From: Adiantum capillus-veneris
Taxonomy: Eukaryota > Streptophyta > Polypodiopsida > Polypodiales > Pteridaceae
DNA length: 64,000 nt
Direction of reading: 5' to 3'
Assembly: GCA_014529385.2 (NCBI GenBank)
Contig: CM043958.1
Span: forward strand, 144,783,734-144,847,733
Program-made: the position numbers and the translations under genes
Notes under the pieces: generated by a model
Databases searched by the model: none
What the model was told of the DNA's origin: nothing
The model's input: the letters and a program-made list of their open reading frames with translations, nothing else
Shown: piece after piece, positions 54,406 to 64,000 of the stretch
How positions within the stretch are numbered: the stretch's first letter is position 1
Layout: every line of letters starts with the position of its first letter

Positions 54406-56183
54406 ATGGGGGTTTCTGAAAATGTTTTAGATCAGCCTATTACTGATGCAGATGTACATGATATACTTGATGAGGAAAAGGCTGAAAATGAGCAGGCTAG
54501 AGATATACCAAAATGGTTGGTGCACACTTTGCATGACAGTAAATTGGATGCACCTTTGTCTAGTCGTACTCGTTCAGGATCTCGCCATGCATCTTATGCA
54601 TCAGATTGTTATGCTTTGGCTGTGTCTAGCTTACATGATGTTGAGGAGCCTCTGACTTTTAATGAAGCACAAAATTCAAAAAATTGGATGGCTGCCATGC
54701 AATCAGAATATGATGCACTTATAGAGAATGACACATGGACCTTATGTGATTTGCCTCCTGGCAAAAAGGCCATTGGTACGAAGTGGGTTTACAAGTTGAA
54801 ACGCAAACCGGATGGTGAGATCGATCGCCATAAGGCTCGACTTGTTGCAAAGGGTTATGCACAGCAAAAAGGCATAGATTATGAAGAGACTTTTGCTCCC
54901 ACTTGTCGTATGACTACTGTGCGTTTTCTATGTGCATTGGCAGCTCATTTTGGTTGGGATGTACATCAATCAGACATTGTTACTGCTTTCTTGAATGGTG
55001 ACATATTTAAGGAAGTTTATGTAACACAACCTCGCGGTTTTGTCATAAAAGGACAAGAGGACAAAGTGTGCAGATGTAAGAAGGCTTTGTATGGGTTGAA
55101 GCAATCTCCTCGTGCTTGGTATGAGAAAGCTGACACTCACTTGGTTAAACGAGGCTTTCGTAACAGTCCAACAGAAAGGACATTGTATGTCAAGCGTGAG
55201 GGTGATGTACTTCTCATTGTGGTTCTTTATGTTGATGATTTGCTGATCACTGGACCAAATGAGAGACATATTGCTGAATTTAAGTCTGATTTGAATACTA
55301 CTTTCAAGATGAAAGATTTGGGACTGTTGCATCATTACTTGGGTATATAGTTTAAGCAGTGTGATGGTGGTATTGCCTTGTGTCAGAAAAGTTACATAGA
55401 GACATTGCTATGTAAGTTTGGACTTGAGGATTGCAAACCTATTGCCACTCCCATGGAAACAGGTTTGAAGTTGAGTCTACATGATACTGGCGATCTTGCT
55501 GATGTCACTCTTTACCAAACTAGTGTTGGCTGCCTCATTTATGTATGCAACACGAGGCCAGATATTCAGTTTGCAGTCTCACAAGTCAGCAGATTATGCA
55601 TAGCCTAGGGACTAAGCATTGGCAGGCTGTCAAGAGGATTTACCACTACCTTAGTGGCACTTTACATCTTGGCTTGTTTTATCCCAAGGGGGGATCATTG
55701 CCGCCAGACTTACATGCTTTTTCGGACTCAAATTGGGCTGGTTGTTTTGACACGCGAGTGTCCACAAGTGGTTTTTGTTTCATGCTTGGCAGTTCATGTA
55801 TATCATGGTTGAGCAAGAAGCAACCTACTATGGCCACTTCGAGTTGTGAGGCTGAGTACAGGGCAGTATTCACAGCTACGGTTGAGTGTGTATGGCTCAG
55901 ACGCCTTATGGTTGATTTGGGTGTTGGACAGAACACTGCCAACACTATCTACACTGACAGTCAGAGCGCATTGGCAGTTGCGAGGAACCCAGTTTTTCAT
56001 GCTCGCACAAAGCACATTGAGGTGCATTACCACTATGTCAGGGAGAGGCTCTCAGCAGGAGAGATCAGCTTGGCTTATGTGCCAACACAGGACAACCTTG
56101 CAGATATTTTCACAAAGGCATTGTCTCGTGAGAAGCTTGAAGCTTTCCGCAAAGCTTTGGGCTTATTCCCCTTTGTGGACTGA
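54406..56183 (+). pseudogene. copia H reverse transcriptase and RNase H
   Basis: RT: WMAAMQSEYDALIENDTWTL, GTKWVYKLKRKPDGEIDRHK, VHQSDIVTAFLNGDI (motif A Asp), ALYGLKQSPRAWYEK and the catalytic VLYVDDLLITG. TAG at 55348 (probably CAG to TAG) and a frameshift near 55585 break it. RNase H in the new frame: HAFSDSNWAGCFDTRVSTSG, SSCEAEYRAVFTATVECVWL, YTDSQSALAVARNP and TKHIEVHYHYVRERL, ending KALGLFPFVD at a natural stop. Confidence 0.94.
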
Positions 56184-56246
56184 TCCTGTCCTCAAGGCAT
56201 GGCACTTCCCTTTACTCATGTGCCAGCTCTCGTTCACCGCATCACT

Positions 56247-56258
56247 CCAGGGGGGATT
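56247..56258 (+). other. polypurine tract of copia H
   Basis: CCAGGGGGGATT immediately before the 3' LTR. Confidence 0.8.
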
Positions 56259-56485
56259 TGTTACCATATACATGTGGTAGTGATGTGTGTGAACACACTA
56301 GGACCGCCAGGGCATTTTTTCCCTCTTTAGGAGGTTTTTTCCCCCGTGCATTGTATATACGCCCATCACTCTAGGGCTATCTATCTTTCCATTGCACACT
56401 AAGTAACACACTCTCTGTTGTGTGCCTTGAGCTTCCTTCATCTTCTCCAAGCTGTGTGTATTTCTCTACAACCCTAATTCCAACA
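56259..56485 (+). repeat. 3' LTR of copia H
   Basis: TGTTACCATATACATGTGG ... CCTAATTCCAACA, 227 bp. TTGTATATACGCCC at about 56352 is TATA-like. The first 27 bases resemble the terminus of the F LTR at 30475. Confidence 0.85.
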
Positions 56486-57278
56486 ATTTGAGCATTCATA
56501 CTTACTATCTTTTATATGGTTTTTTGGACTCCAACTAGGTATTGAGTAGTACACACTTACTAACATCTCTTTGTGTGTAATGTTTGCTGATGGTTCTCTT
56601 ACAAACTAGTAGATGACCCTATTTTAGGTAGGTATTGGCTTACCTTTGCGGTTTAAGTCATGCGACCTGGGAATGCTTTGCTGGGCAACTACTGCGGTTA
56701 TGTTTTTTATGTAGTGCCTCTAGGGTTTTGGTATTAAGCTTACCTATCTTATTGAAGTACAGTATATACTTGTTGATTGTAGTGTGACAGATCATTGGCA
56801 AAGCTACTCTTGTGGCCGAATACGGTTAAGATGGTTGTGACCGAGTATGGTTATGATTATGGTTGTGAAAGGTATGAAATGTGGCGAATATGTTATGCAT
56901 GACACCTTATGGTTGCCCATGTGGAGAATATGGTTGCTACTTTTGGATATGACTGCTCATATGGCTGAGTGGCTGTGAATATGGTAAGAAGGATTGTGAC
57001 CAAATATGGTTGTGGATAGGGTTACCAAGTATGGTGTGCATGGTACCGTATGGATTCTCATATGGCCAAATATGGTTGTTTATTCCATCTTGTGATGGAC
57101 ATTGGTAACATACTCCCTTGGCGTATGGGACAACTAGGGGACTCTGAAATGTCTCACAATTTTGTAATTTTATGGTTAAAAGGAATTGAGCATTCATACT
57201 TACTATCTTTTATATGTTTTTTTGACTCCATCTAGGTAGGAGTAGTACACACTTAACTAACATCTCTTTGTGTTACAG
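56486..57278 (+). repeat. duplicated intron-like segment around an ATATGGTTG-rich block
   Basis: About 95-100 bp at 56486-56585 recur at 57183-57278 (both contain GAGCATTCATACTTACTATC and TAGTACACACTTA). Copy 2 ends in a pyrimidine-rich stretch and TTACAG, a plausible splice acceptor; copy 1 has TGTAATG instead. Between them, 56815-57080 holds many loosely spaced ATATGGTTG-like words. Confidence 0.7.
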
Positions 57279-57377
57279 GTGACTCCAAAGTATAGATTGA
57301 CTGCACATATGAGCACTATTACTGACCTAGAAAAAATAGCGGCAATTAATGCCAAAATTTCTGAAGTTAAGAAATAT
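57279..57377 (+). pseudogene. exon-like fragment, weak resemblance to a VAMP/v-SNARE
   Basis: Between TTACAG and a GTATATGT donor-like string lie 33 open codons: VTPKYRLTAHMSTIT, then DLEKIAAINAKISEVK and KY. The second string resembles the start of the SNARE motif of plant VAMP72-type proteins (L-x-K-I-A-x-V-x-A-x-V-S-E-V-K, written from memory). Flanking splice-like signals make an exon relic plausible; a further candidate acceptor (GGGTGCAG) is at about 57645. The match is short and could be chance. Confidence 0.3.
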
Positions 57378-57864
57378 GTATATGTAGCCCACTTTGGGGC
57401 TAAAAAAACCTCATAAAACTCGTCTCCGGTCATATCTTATGAGAACTTGCAAAGCAAAAAAGGCCCCATTTGGTTTCCTTGCAACCCCTTGTAAATGAAA
57501 CCATCTCTTAATATATGTTATAGTTTTTTACTTATCTTTGAAAGAAATCTAGTTGGGTGACATCTATAACATGTGGATACCCATACATCACCTGCATACG
57601 GTGCCAATGCTAACTAAATGTTGTGTTGTTTCCATGGGTGCAGGTGAGCTTTACCTTCTCAACTATGGTTTTCAGAGTTCCTTGGAGTGAAGATGGCAGA
57701 TTTATATATCTTCAGGCTCTTGATTCTCTTTTACTTGTGTATAAAGTCCATTTTGTACTATGAATGGGAATTATGCCACCTTTTCATTGACATGTTTCAA
57801 GTGTCTTTTGTAATTTGAAAGGATTCTTTGGTATTTATGTTATATTGTTACTGGAACACACACA
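57378..57864. other. no gene seen; possible intron/UTR text
   Basis: AT-rich; a candidate acceptor followed by GTGAGCTTTACC near 57645 and a 3'-UTR-like stretch, but no supported coding sequence. Confidence 0.35.
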
Positions 57865-58106
57865 CATGTAACTTTCCATTTTTCTTGGGGACAACCACAA
57901 TGGGTGATACCTAGTCAGTGTTCAATCTCGAAAATGAACTCAGCCTCCTTTAGCGTGTTAATCTCCTCCTTGATGCGCTTAGCAAACGTATCATTGTACG
58001 TGTAAGGTCTTTGTTGACTAGTCTTTGCATCGAGTTTTAAAGGGATAGTGTGCTGGCCTATTGTAGGATCTAATCCTTTTAGTTCTTTATATGACCAAGC
58101 AAACAT
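57865..58106 (-). pseudogene. gypsy C RT, N-terminal piece
   Basis: FAWSYKELKGLDPTIGQHTI, QQRPYTYNDTFAKRIKEEIN and FIFEIEH, a stop, then shifted-frame text equivalent to VVVPKKNGKLHVCV. The match ends in an (AC)n stretch at about 57865, before RT motif A. Confidence 0.88.
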
Positions 58107-58181
58107 GTCCTTGTACTCCTTGAGAAGACTTATGAGCTTCTCCTCCTCTTCCGCATTTAGATTTGTTGCTATGTAGGCTGG

Positions 58182-59229
58182 TCATGGCTCTTCTCCTAGT
58201 CCTGCCAAGTCTATCTTGTTTGCATCCTCAAGTCCATCGTAGGACTCCTTCTCCTTTCTCTCTTGTAGAGGTTGTGTCATCACTACCTTCAGATCTTGGA
58301 TAGTGAACTTTCTGTAGTGGAATTGCACACTCATTTTGTCATCAATTTTTTTGTCTTCTCCTTCCCCACTTTCTACTTCCATTGCCCATACTTCTCTGAG
58401 AGTTTTCTTAAGTTCTTAGTACTTCTTCTTTCTCTCCACCTTGGTCCATTTAGTTTCTCCAAACTTGTTCGACCTTGGTTCTTTTGTTCTCTTAGGTTTT
58501 GTTCCAGTTTTGGACTTCTGAGTTTGTTTTCTCAGGTTTCTAATGTTGTCTTGTGTCTTTGCATCTCGAGCCATAGAGAATCTTCTTGACACTTTGTCTT
58601 TAACACAATCTTCAGCTTTAACCAACCTAAAAAATTGTGCTTTGCCCCTTATTCTAGGCATCAGATTCTCCCTAGCCTTGCGCATGGTTCTCTTTTCCTT
58701 GTAGTGTTGTTGAGGTCTAAGTTTTTTATTTGAAAAATCATAAAACTTGACATTTGCTCTTGTTTCCTCCTGTTCACTCAGGTTGTTAGATCATTCATTA
58801 TCTGCGTCATCTACTCTCTCCAAATTCTCTAGGGAGTCATAAAACATATCCTCTTCTTTTGCACTCACTAGTTGATCATCTCCAGGTTTTTCCAAGGCTA
58901 ATTTCTCATCATTTCTCATTTACTATATTGACCATATAGTATGGAACCACGTCCTAACCATCCTTGTCATAGAATTTTGTTGTGGGACCATCCAAAATAG
59001 CACACACACCTAGGGTTGCTAGAATATGGGTCCATTCTAAAGGCTTGAGAGTTTTCTCCGGGAATGGTTCAGGAATGTATTCTTTATCTTCAAACGCCCT
59101 TTGCAAAATACACTCTTCTCGTTGCAAGCTTCTGCAATGAGAGGCTCCACACATCCATAGCTCCTTTGGCTTTCTTAACACCAAGCTGGAAGCTCCGATC
59201 CTACTAATGTAGCTGATCAAACTCCTCAA
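58182..59229 (-). pseudogene. gypsy C pre-RT region
   Basis: Three near-contiguous frames: YIPEPFPEKTLKPLEWTHIL (59080-59000), a basic block ARENLMPRIRGKAQFFRLVK with KTGTKPKRTKEPRSNKFGET (58685-58416), and an acidic block EVESGEGEDKKIDDKMSVQF (58382-58182). Parallel text exists in E (30005-30474) and B (38160-38900), so it is a conserved part of this family between protease and RT. Function unknown. Confidence 0.7.
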
Positions 59230-59681
59230 CCATGGTTTGATTCACGTCTTTATAACTATGGTCTTTAAGGTTTATGCGCGTTGTGGTTTCCATGTGTCTG
59301 ATGTATATATGATCATATCCCCAATCTTGAACCATCTTCAACTGTTGCATGAATGTCCATCCAAGTATTATGTCATAGTTGTTCTTCTTGCCAAAATCCA
59401 TTATAGCAAAGGTATGCTCATAATCAATGCTACAAGAAGTAACAATCACTGTCTCTAGAAGCCCTAGAGGTTTCTTCGTATACCCATCTTCTAGTTGCAA
59501 TTTCATCCTGATTTTTTCTCCATTTTTTCCATATCTCTTTGGTTGCAATGGCTACACCAGATTGGCTATCATGAATTGCCATGGTTTTTACACTTTGGGA
59601 TTCTACTAGAAGTGTAGTATTCCCATCTTCACCCTCGCAATACTCTCCAACCTTGTTTAATGATATAGGTCTTGTGTTCAA
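59204..59681 (-). pseudogene. gypsy C aspartic protease
   Basis: VGEYCEGEDGNTTLLVESQS, then the active-site text IHDSQSGVAIATKEIW, where extra or changed residues disturb D-S/T-G, then MKLQLEDGYTKKPLGLLETV and YDIILGWTFMQQLKM. Two overlapping frames show one frameshift near 59500. It is equivalent to 28985-29506 of element E. Confidence 0.85.
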
Positions 59682-59699
59682 TTGAGGTTTTTGAAGTTC

Positions 59700-60151
59700 T
59701 CAAATTTCTTCTTGTATCTGTGATGTTGGATTTGTTAACCCAAACTTCTCTAGACATTTACCAACTATAGCCTACGTGTTTGGTCTTATTTAGAGAAGAT
59801 CTACTAGTGTAATAGTGTAAGTCACAAGTGTAGACAATATGTCTATCAATCTTTTAGAGTCCATAGCCTTTCTTGACGAGAGTCTTTGTGATGGCACCGC
59901 CTTCACATCAGACTTTGCTTCATACTCTCCCATGTATGAGGGTACGGTTATCAAAGATTGAGGTTGATTCTCTAAAGATCGTACAATACTCTATCCCCCC
60001 AATATGATCAAATATTCACATCTGCTTGAGATCCTTCCTTGAACTCCTCAAGAAAAAAGACATCCCTCCCCTTACTGGTTTGGTTGACTCTCTGACTCAA
60101 ATCATTCGCATCATTTGCTTCTTGTATCTGTCTCCAAAGCTCGTCAAAGAC
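59700..60151 (-). pseudogene. gypsy C acidic frame upstream of protease, distal part
   Basis: 60151-60008 reads FDELWRQIQEANDANDL, QRVNQTSKGRDVFFLEEFKE. It continues on the other side of the nested element, at 62580 and above, as TSEAYKEDDV, so the nested element interrupts one frame. Below 60008 the text is degenerate. Confidence 0.6.
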
Positions 60152-60196
60152 TGTCCAAGTCAATGATGCGGAAGCATAGATACCAAGGGAAGTGAG

Positions 60197-60257
<61 letters not shown>

Positions 60258-60449
60258 CTCCTAAACCAATCAACCTTGGCAATGAATAATTGAATGTGTA
60301 TACAATGGAGGCAAGGGGTTGCTTATCTATCAACCTCAGTAAATTGCCCAACCCAAGACTTTGACAAATAAGTGAAATAAATACCTAAAAGACAAACTAA
60401 ATAATAGGATCACATTGGGTAGTTCACTTGAGATGCCAAAACTTTAACA
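60152..60449 (-). repeat. 3' LTR of compact element
   Basis: Plus strand TGTCCAAGTCAATGATGCGG ... AAACTTTAACA; (AG)n at 60201-60255. The purine-rich AAAGAGGG on the element strand lies at the inner edge (PPT). Confidence 0.85.
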
Positions 60450-61781
60450 CCCTCTTTGTAGCTCATAGTGGACATCAATAGTGGGACCATGTCGATGAAG
60501 AAGCTACATGGACACCCCAATAGAAGGCCTTGGACTATTGGATACACCTCGGTGTTTCTCTCCTCAACTTTGTACCTAAAAGTAATGCCATCTTGATCAT
60601 TGGTTGCCTTTGTAGAAATGTAGATCATACTACGTCAATAATCCCCATTTGTGAACTATGAACACATCACGTCCAAAATATAAAACTCCAAGATAATGAA
60701 CTGTGGAACACATCCTGTCCATGATATGACCAACAACAATGAATTGCCACACCCATCCATAGTGTTTCCGCACCCATCCATAGTGTTTTAGACATATGAT
60801 TGGTTCCCTGCCAGATGCATGTGCATTGAAATCAAACCTATGGGTCGAAACACCAATAACTTGAACTCCAACACAAGGGTCCAAATTAGTTATAGGGAGA
60901 ATTGCTTGCCCCTCTTTTCCACTCACAAGCCTCTCTCTAGCTGAAGCTAGTGGTGACACTGGTCATTTGACTAGAAATCTGACGTTGAGGCTACTGTGGC
61001 GGCCGCCATGTTTGCCATGACAATCTCCTCTATCAAATCTTTATTACTGTAATATCTATCCAGATTGCCTTTGTCTTTGTCTATCTGTGAGTTCTTGATT
61101 TTGCCTTTGGCTTCAAACTCTCGAGCCAAACAAAGCGTCGAGTCACATTCATGACAACTATGATCATACCTCGTGGGTACCAAGGCGGCTAACTAAGTAC
61201 TATTATTGCCATCCTTGTCTAGTTGACCTTTTTCGCTATCCTCTAGCAAACTCCTACATTTGCTTTTGACTTCACAAACTTGAGCCAAACAATTTGTCGG
61301 GTTGCTTGAGAATTGTGCCGGTGCATAGGCCGCTACATGGATGGTTGACGTTCCGTTATCCATAGCTTTTGGTTGGTTTTGGTCGATGTTGTCGAGGTGC
61401 TCAAGCAAGGCGGTGCCATGTTGAAGTTGCAAAACTTGATAATCTCATACCTTCTCGCACTCCAATAGGCCAAGAAAATCTCCTCGCCTCTCCTAGTGCC
61501 AAGCCGATCCTCTCCTCTGCTATTCCCAAGTGGCTCCAATAACCGCCTCTTTTGTCTCCCAAGCTACACCTCAATCCGCCTTTGACAAGCCATGGAGGCA
61601 GTGTCAAGACTCTAACACCCTCTCTTCCCCTTTGTTGTTACCTGGCCTTGCCGTGCAGTCGGTCACCCAAGGAGAACCACCCCTACCCACTAGAAACAAC
61701 ATTTCAAAATGCTAGCAAAAAAAAGGGGTGTCACTGTGGGCTGGTGCTACAAGGCAGCATCTCAAAACGTAAGGGACAGGG

Positions 61782-61831
<50 letters not shown>

Positions 61832-62224
61832 TCTCGATGACTACTGGAAGGGGATGGAGGCGGGCAACACTAACTGTGTTTTAAAATGCACAACAAATAA
61901 TACTACAGGGGTTAATGTAGAGGGCCGCCTAAGGCTAGTGTTTTACCATGCTCGCAAGGACCACATGAAAACGAGCGGGAGAGGTTGCCATCACGAGCGC
62001 TAGCAATAGCGTTCTGAAACGCTATCCGCATTGGGACAATCAAGCTCTCCACCACACAAGGGTTCTCCTGTGCCTGCGATGTGCTACGTTTTAAAATGCA
62101 AGGGTCAGAGAAGGGAGTGGCAGAGGGGGCTGGGGAGGAAAACGCCGATGGCAGGGGTTTGTTCTTCTCTTCTCTTGCGTGCTTCTCCTCCACACCAAGG
62201 GCTTTGATCATCAAGCTACACCAA
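60450..62224 (-). other. interior of compact element, no recognised protein
   Basis: Short frames only (for example 61912-62214 and 60971-61432). Two imperfect copies of a roughly 110-bp segment, about 159 bp apart (61040-61150, 61199-61309), share GAGCCAAACAA and encode similar LCLAREFEAK / NCLAQVCEVK text. TTTTAAAATGCA recurs near 61870 and 62090. A 46-G run lies at 61785-61830. Confidence 0.5.
61785..61830. repeat. poly-G run (46 G)
   Basis: Uninterrupted homopolymer in the compact element; equals poly-C on the element strand. Confidence 0.95.
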
Positions 62225-62236
62225 GCTTTGATACCA
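62225..62236 (-). other. primer-binding site of compact element
   Basis: Element-strand TGGTATCAAAGC, one change from the initiator Met PBS; directly adjacent to the 5' LTR. Confidence 0.85.
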
Positions 62237-62282
62237 TGTCAAAGTTGACAATGCGAAAGCATAGAGACCAAGGGGAGTGAGC

Positions 62283-62379
<97 letters not shown>

Positions 62380-62574
62380 TCCTAAACCAGTCAACTTTGG
62401 CAATAAATGAATAACTGAATGTGTATACAATGGAGGCAAGGGGTTGCTTCTATAGCAACCTCAGTAAATTTCCCTACCCAAGACTTTGACAAATAAGTAA
62501 AATAAATACTTTAAAGCCAAACTAAATAATGGGATCACATGGGGTAGTTCACTTGAGATGCCAAAACTCTAACA
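62237..62574 (-). repeat. 5' LTR of compact element
   Basis: Plus strand TGTCAAAGTTGACAATGCG ... AAACTCTAACA; longer than its partner mainly through the larger (AG)n run at 62285-62377. Confidence 0.87.
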
Positions 62575-62579
62575 AAGAC

Positions 62580-63160
62580 ATCATCCTCTTTGTAGGCCTC
62601 TGATGTTGTAGGATGGAAGCCATCAGCTGCTTGATCTGTGGTATTCATCACTTCCCTTGGCTTTTTTAATAATGTCTCGATTTCTATTTCAGTTGTGGGA
62701 TTCTCAGCTATCCTTCCAGGCTCAGTGGGACTCCTTGTGAGGACACTAGAATCTCTATCCTACCCTTTAGGTTTTTTGTGGATGGTTCCAACAAAGCTTG
62801 ATCTGTTTGGATCATCTTCTGGCACATCTCCAATCTTTGCTTTTCAAGCTCCGTGTATGGGTGATTCATCCATCTCTGTTCTTGAGTCTAGTTAGTCTTG
62901 ATTTATGCCTCATAAGATCTCATAAGTACGTCTAGGGGTTCATTCACTTTCTCAACTAGTATGGACCCCCCCAAACTTGCACTCTTTGGTCTCTTTTTCC
63001 AACTTAGGATTAGTTCGATTCTCTAATCTCTCTAACCTTTCCATGGTTTGTTTTATCACGTTCATGACGGCATATGCACATGGGTCCAATTTGGTATGAA
63101 GCTGAACCTTTATCTTCGGTGTGCCTAAGATATTAGGTCAGCTTTTTTGGCAATTTTTTC
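62580..63160 (-). pseudogene. gypsy C gag end and acidic frame, proximal part
   Basis: From 63110 down: VQLHTKLDPCAYAVMNVIKQ, TMERLERLENRTNPKLEKE, then near 62860-62600 NRSSFVGTIHKKPKG and GRIAENPTTEIEIETLLKKP. The first part is comparable to the gag C-terminal text of E (KCMNGIMSIMQRM near 28000). One palindrome of family 3 type (TATCTTCGG...CCTAAGATA) is at 63111-63132. Confidence 0.5.
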
Positions 63161-64000
63161 CCTTTGGGCACTGCCCTTTTCTCTATCAAATCCATATGCT
63201 TGGGTCCACATTCAGTATGTCTCCCCCCCTCCTTGCTTAAGTCCTTAGGGACGATAGACTGTCGTCCGGGTTGTGCAGTGCATGGGCCAAAACATTGTGT
63301 CTATGCATGGCAGATATTGACCCTATCGTGCTAGTGATGTCAATGCATGTACACACACTATGTGGTGCAAGAGGTGGGTCTTGAGTAGTGTATCAAGGGT
63401 TGTTGATGGCGAGGTCTCTTGTGTTGGAACTCTCGTGAAGAGTAATTCTTGGAATAGTTGAGCACGTTCTTTGATTGCGTGATACACAGGGTTTGTAGCA
63501 GGAGTACTAAAATTGGTGGCAGGGTTGTGGATGATGCTCTAATCTTTGGTACCCACTTGTATTTGACTATATTTGGATTTGTCTGGAAGACCCTTCTACA
63601 ACCAGCCTGCATTTTGGATCTAATTTCTGGTTTTCTTCTTAGGTTTCAAACCCACTTTGTCATTTGTAATGGTGGTCTCCGTTGTTGAGGTGGGTAGGAT
63701 GGTTGCACAATAGGCTTCTTGTCTGTGTGCAATAGCTTTTTAGGCACCCAGATTTATGGATGGTGGTTGAAGAGTTGATTTTTAGGTAGCCAAATTTGCA
63801 TGGCTCCCTGCATGTTATGAAGGTGAGAAGAGATCTCTCATGAAGGTGTAATTGTATCGGATGGCTCGTGCTTTGTCAACTAGAAATTGCTAAGACTTGC
63901 TTTCCGCTCTTCCTTACTGTATGCAAATGGCACCTTCAATTGCCCCCCTTTAAGTGTAAGCTCCAAAATTTTGGCATCCCAATCTAGGATTGCTTTCTAG
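63161..64000 (-). pseudogene. WxPK-repeat coding fragment and family 3' region
   Basis: The minus strand between 63820 and 63530 reads MQIWLPKNQLF, a stop, IWVPKKLLHTDKKPIVQ, then QMTKWV with a stop and KYKWVPKIRA: four W-x-P-K type motifs. Below it, 63350-63205 resembles the LARD segment 22500-22330. It is probably the 3' end of another family member abutting element C. The text above 63820 is not assigned. Confidence 0.55.

Larger units (their letters stand above)
53439..56485 (+). mobile_element. Ty1/copia element H, 5' truncated
   Basis: The order integrase, RT, RNase H is diagnostic for copia. Gag, protease and the 5' LTR are missing; coding text begins in the pre-integrase region. PPT and a 3' LTR are present. 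No target duplication can be tested. Confidence 0.93.
60152..62574 (-). mobile_element. compact 2.4-kb LTR element with perfect TSD, nested in element C
   Basis: LTRs at 60152-60449 and 62237-62574, each holding an (AG)n run. AAGAC flanks both ends exactly (60147-60151 and 62575-62579). The PBS complement GCTTTGATACCA at 62225-62236 fits initiator Met tRNA with one change and gives minus orientation. The roughly 1.8-kb interior has no pol and only short frames, so this is a non-autonomous, TRIM-like element, though larger than classical TRIMs. Confidence 0.88.
57865..63160 (-). mobile_element. Ty3/gypsy element C fragments (gag end, protease, pre-RT, RT start), split by a nested element
   Basis: Read from high to low: gag-end text (63110-62900, DPCAYAVMNVIKQTMERLER), an acidic frame interrupted at 62574/60152 by the nested element, protease (59681-59204), pre-RT region (59229-58182) and the start of RT, ending at about 57865. 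In the same family as E and B. RT, RNase H and integrase are lost at the left edge. Confidence 0.8.

Noticed and set aside
1-64000. tRNA or rRNA genes
   Set aside because: No cloverleaf B-box (GGTTCRAATCC-like) with acceptor-stem pairing and no rRNA segments were noticed on either strand; a covariance-model scan would be decisive.

Overview
This window reads as intergenic DNA from a large, repeat-rich land-plant genome. I see no intact cellular gene, no rRNA or tRNA gene and no CRISPR array. Almost every coding stretch belongs to Ty1/copia or Ty3/gypsy elements with plant-type primer-binding sites (initiator Met or Asp tRNA), plus a LINE ORF1 remnant and a Penelope-like (PLE) retroelement. 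PLEs are known in a few plant groups, as I recall mainly conifers and lycophytes, so a non-flowering plant is my inference; the species cannot be fixed from here.

Layout. 1-5890: 5' half of a gypsy element (A) on the minus strand with a 1.7-kb LTR. 5891-12210: old non-coding DNA with a long hairpin, a poly-C run and a LINE ORF1 relic. 12211-30474: a plus-strand gypsy element (E; LTR, PBS, leader, gag, protease) broken by two nested insertions: a minus-strand copia (14682-19263) sitting at the gag start codon, and a minus-strand non-autonomous gypsy derivative of the LARD type (19949-27164). 30475-32560: a minus-strand copia remnant. 33064-33558: an unrecognised plus-strand ORF. About 33723-37400: a minus-strand PLE-like element with two ORFs overlapping at TAATG. 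37771-38159: a fragment of the element A LTR. 38160-42745: plus-strand gypsy pol (B). 42900-53145: gypsy or LARD-like material (D): leader with palindromes, a long decayed ORF with a coiled coil, and a 3' LTR. 53439-56485: a plus-strand copia (H), 5' truncated. 56486-57377: duplicated intron-like sequence and one exon-like fragment. 57865-63160: minus-strand gypsy pieces (C) split by a compact 2.4-kb element (60152-62574) with a perfect 5-bp target duplication. 63161-64000: a WxPK-repeat coding fragment.

The two strongest unusual signals are these. First, the PLE-like element pairs a gag-like ORF1 with an endonuclease-free RT ORF2 through a stop-start overlap. Second, 24-nt palindromes recur inside the untranslated leaders of three separate gypsy/LARD elements, one sequence family per leader. 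Also notable is the copia at 14.7-19.3 kb, which carries a gag-to-RT in-frame fusion and an exact tandem triplication (743-bp unit) of its RT/RNase H end, each added copy gaining a start codon at the junction.

Most reading frames carry stops or shifts, so this is mainly a record of nested insertion and decay. The best-preserved copies are the copia at 14.7-19.3 kb and the LARD, whose LTR pairs look about 97-98% identical by eye.
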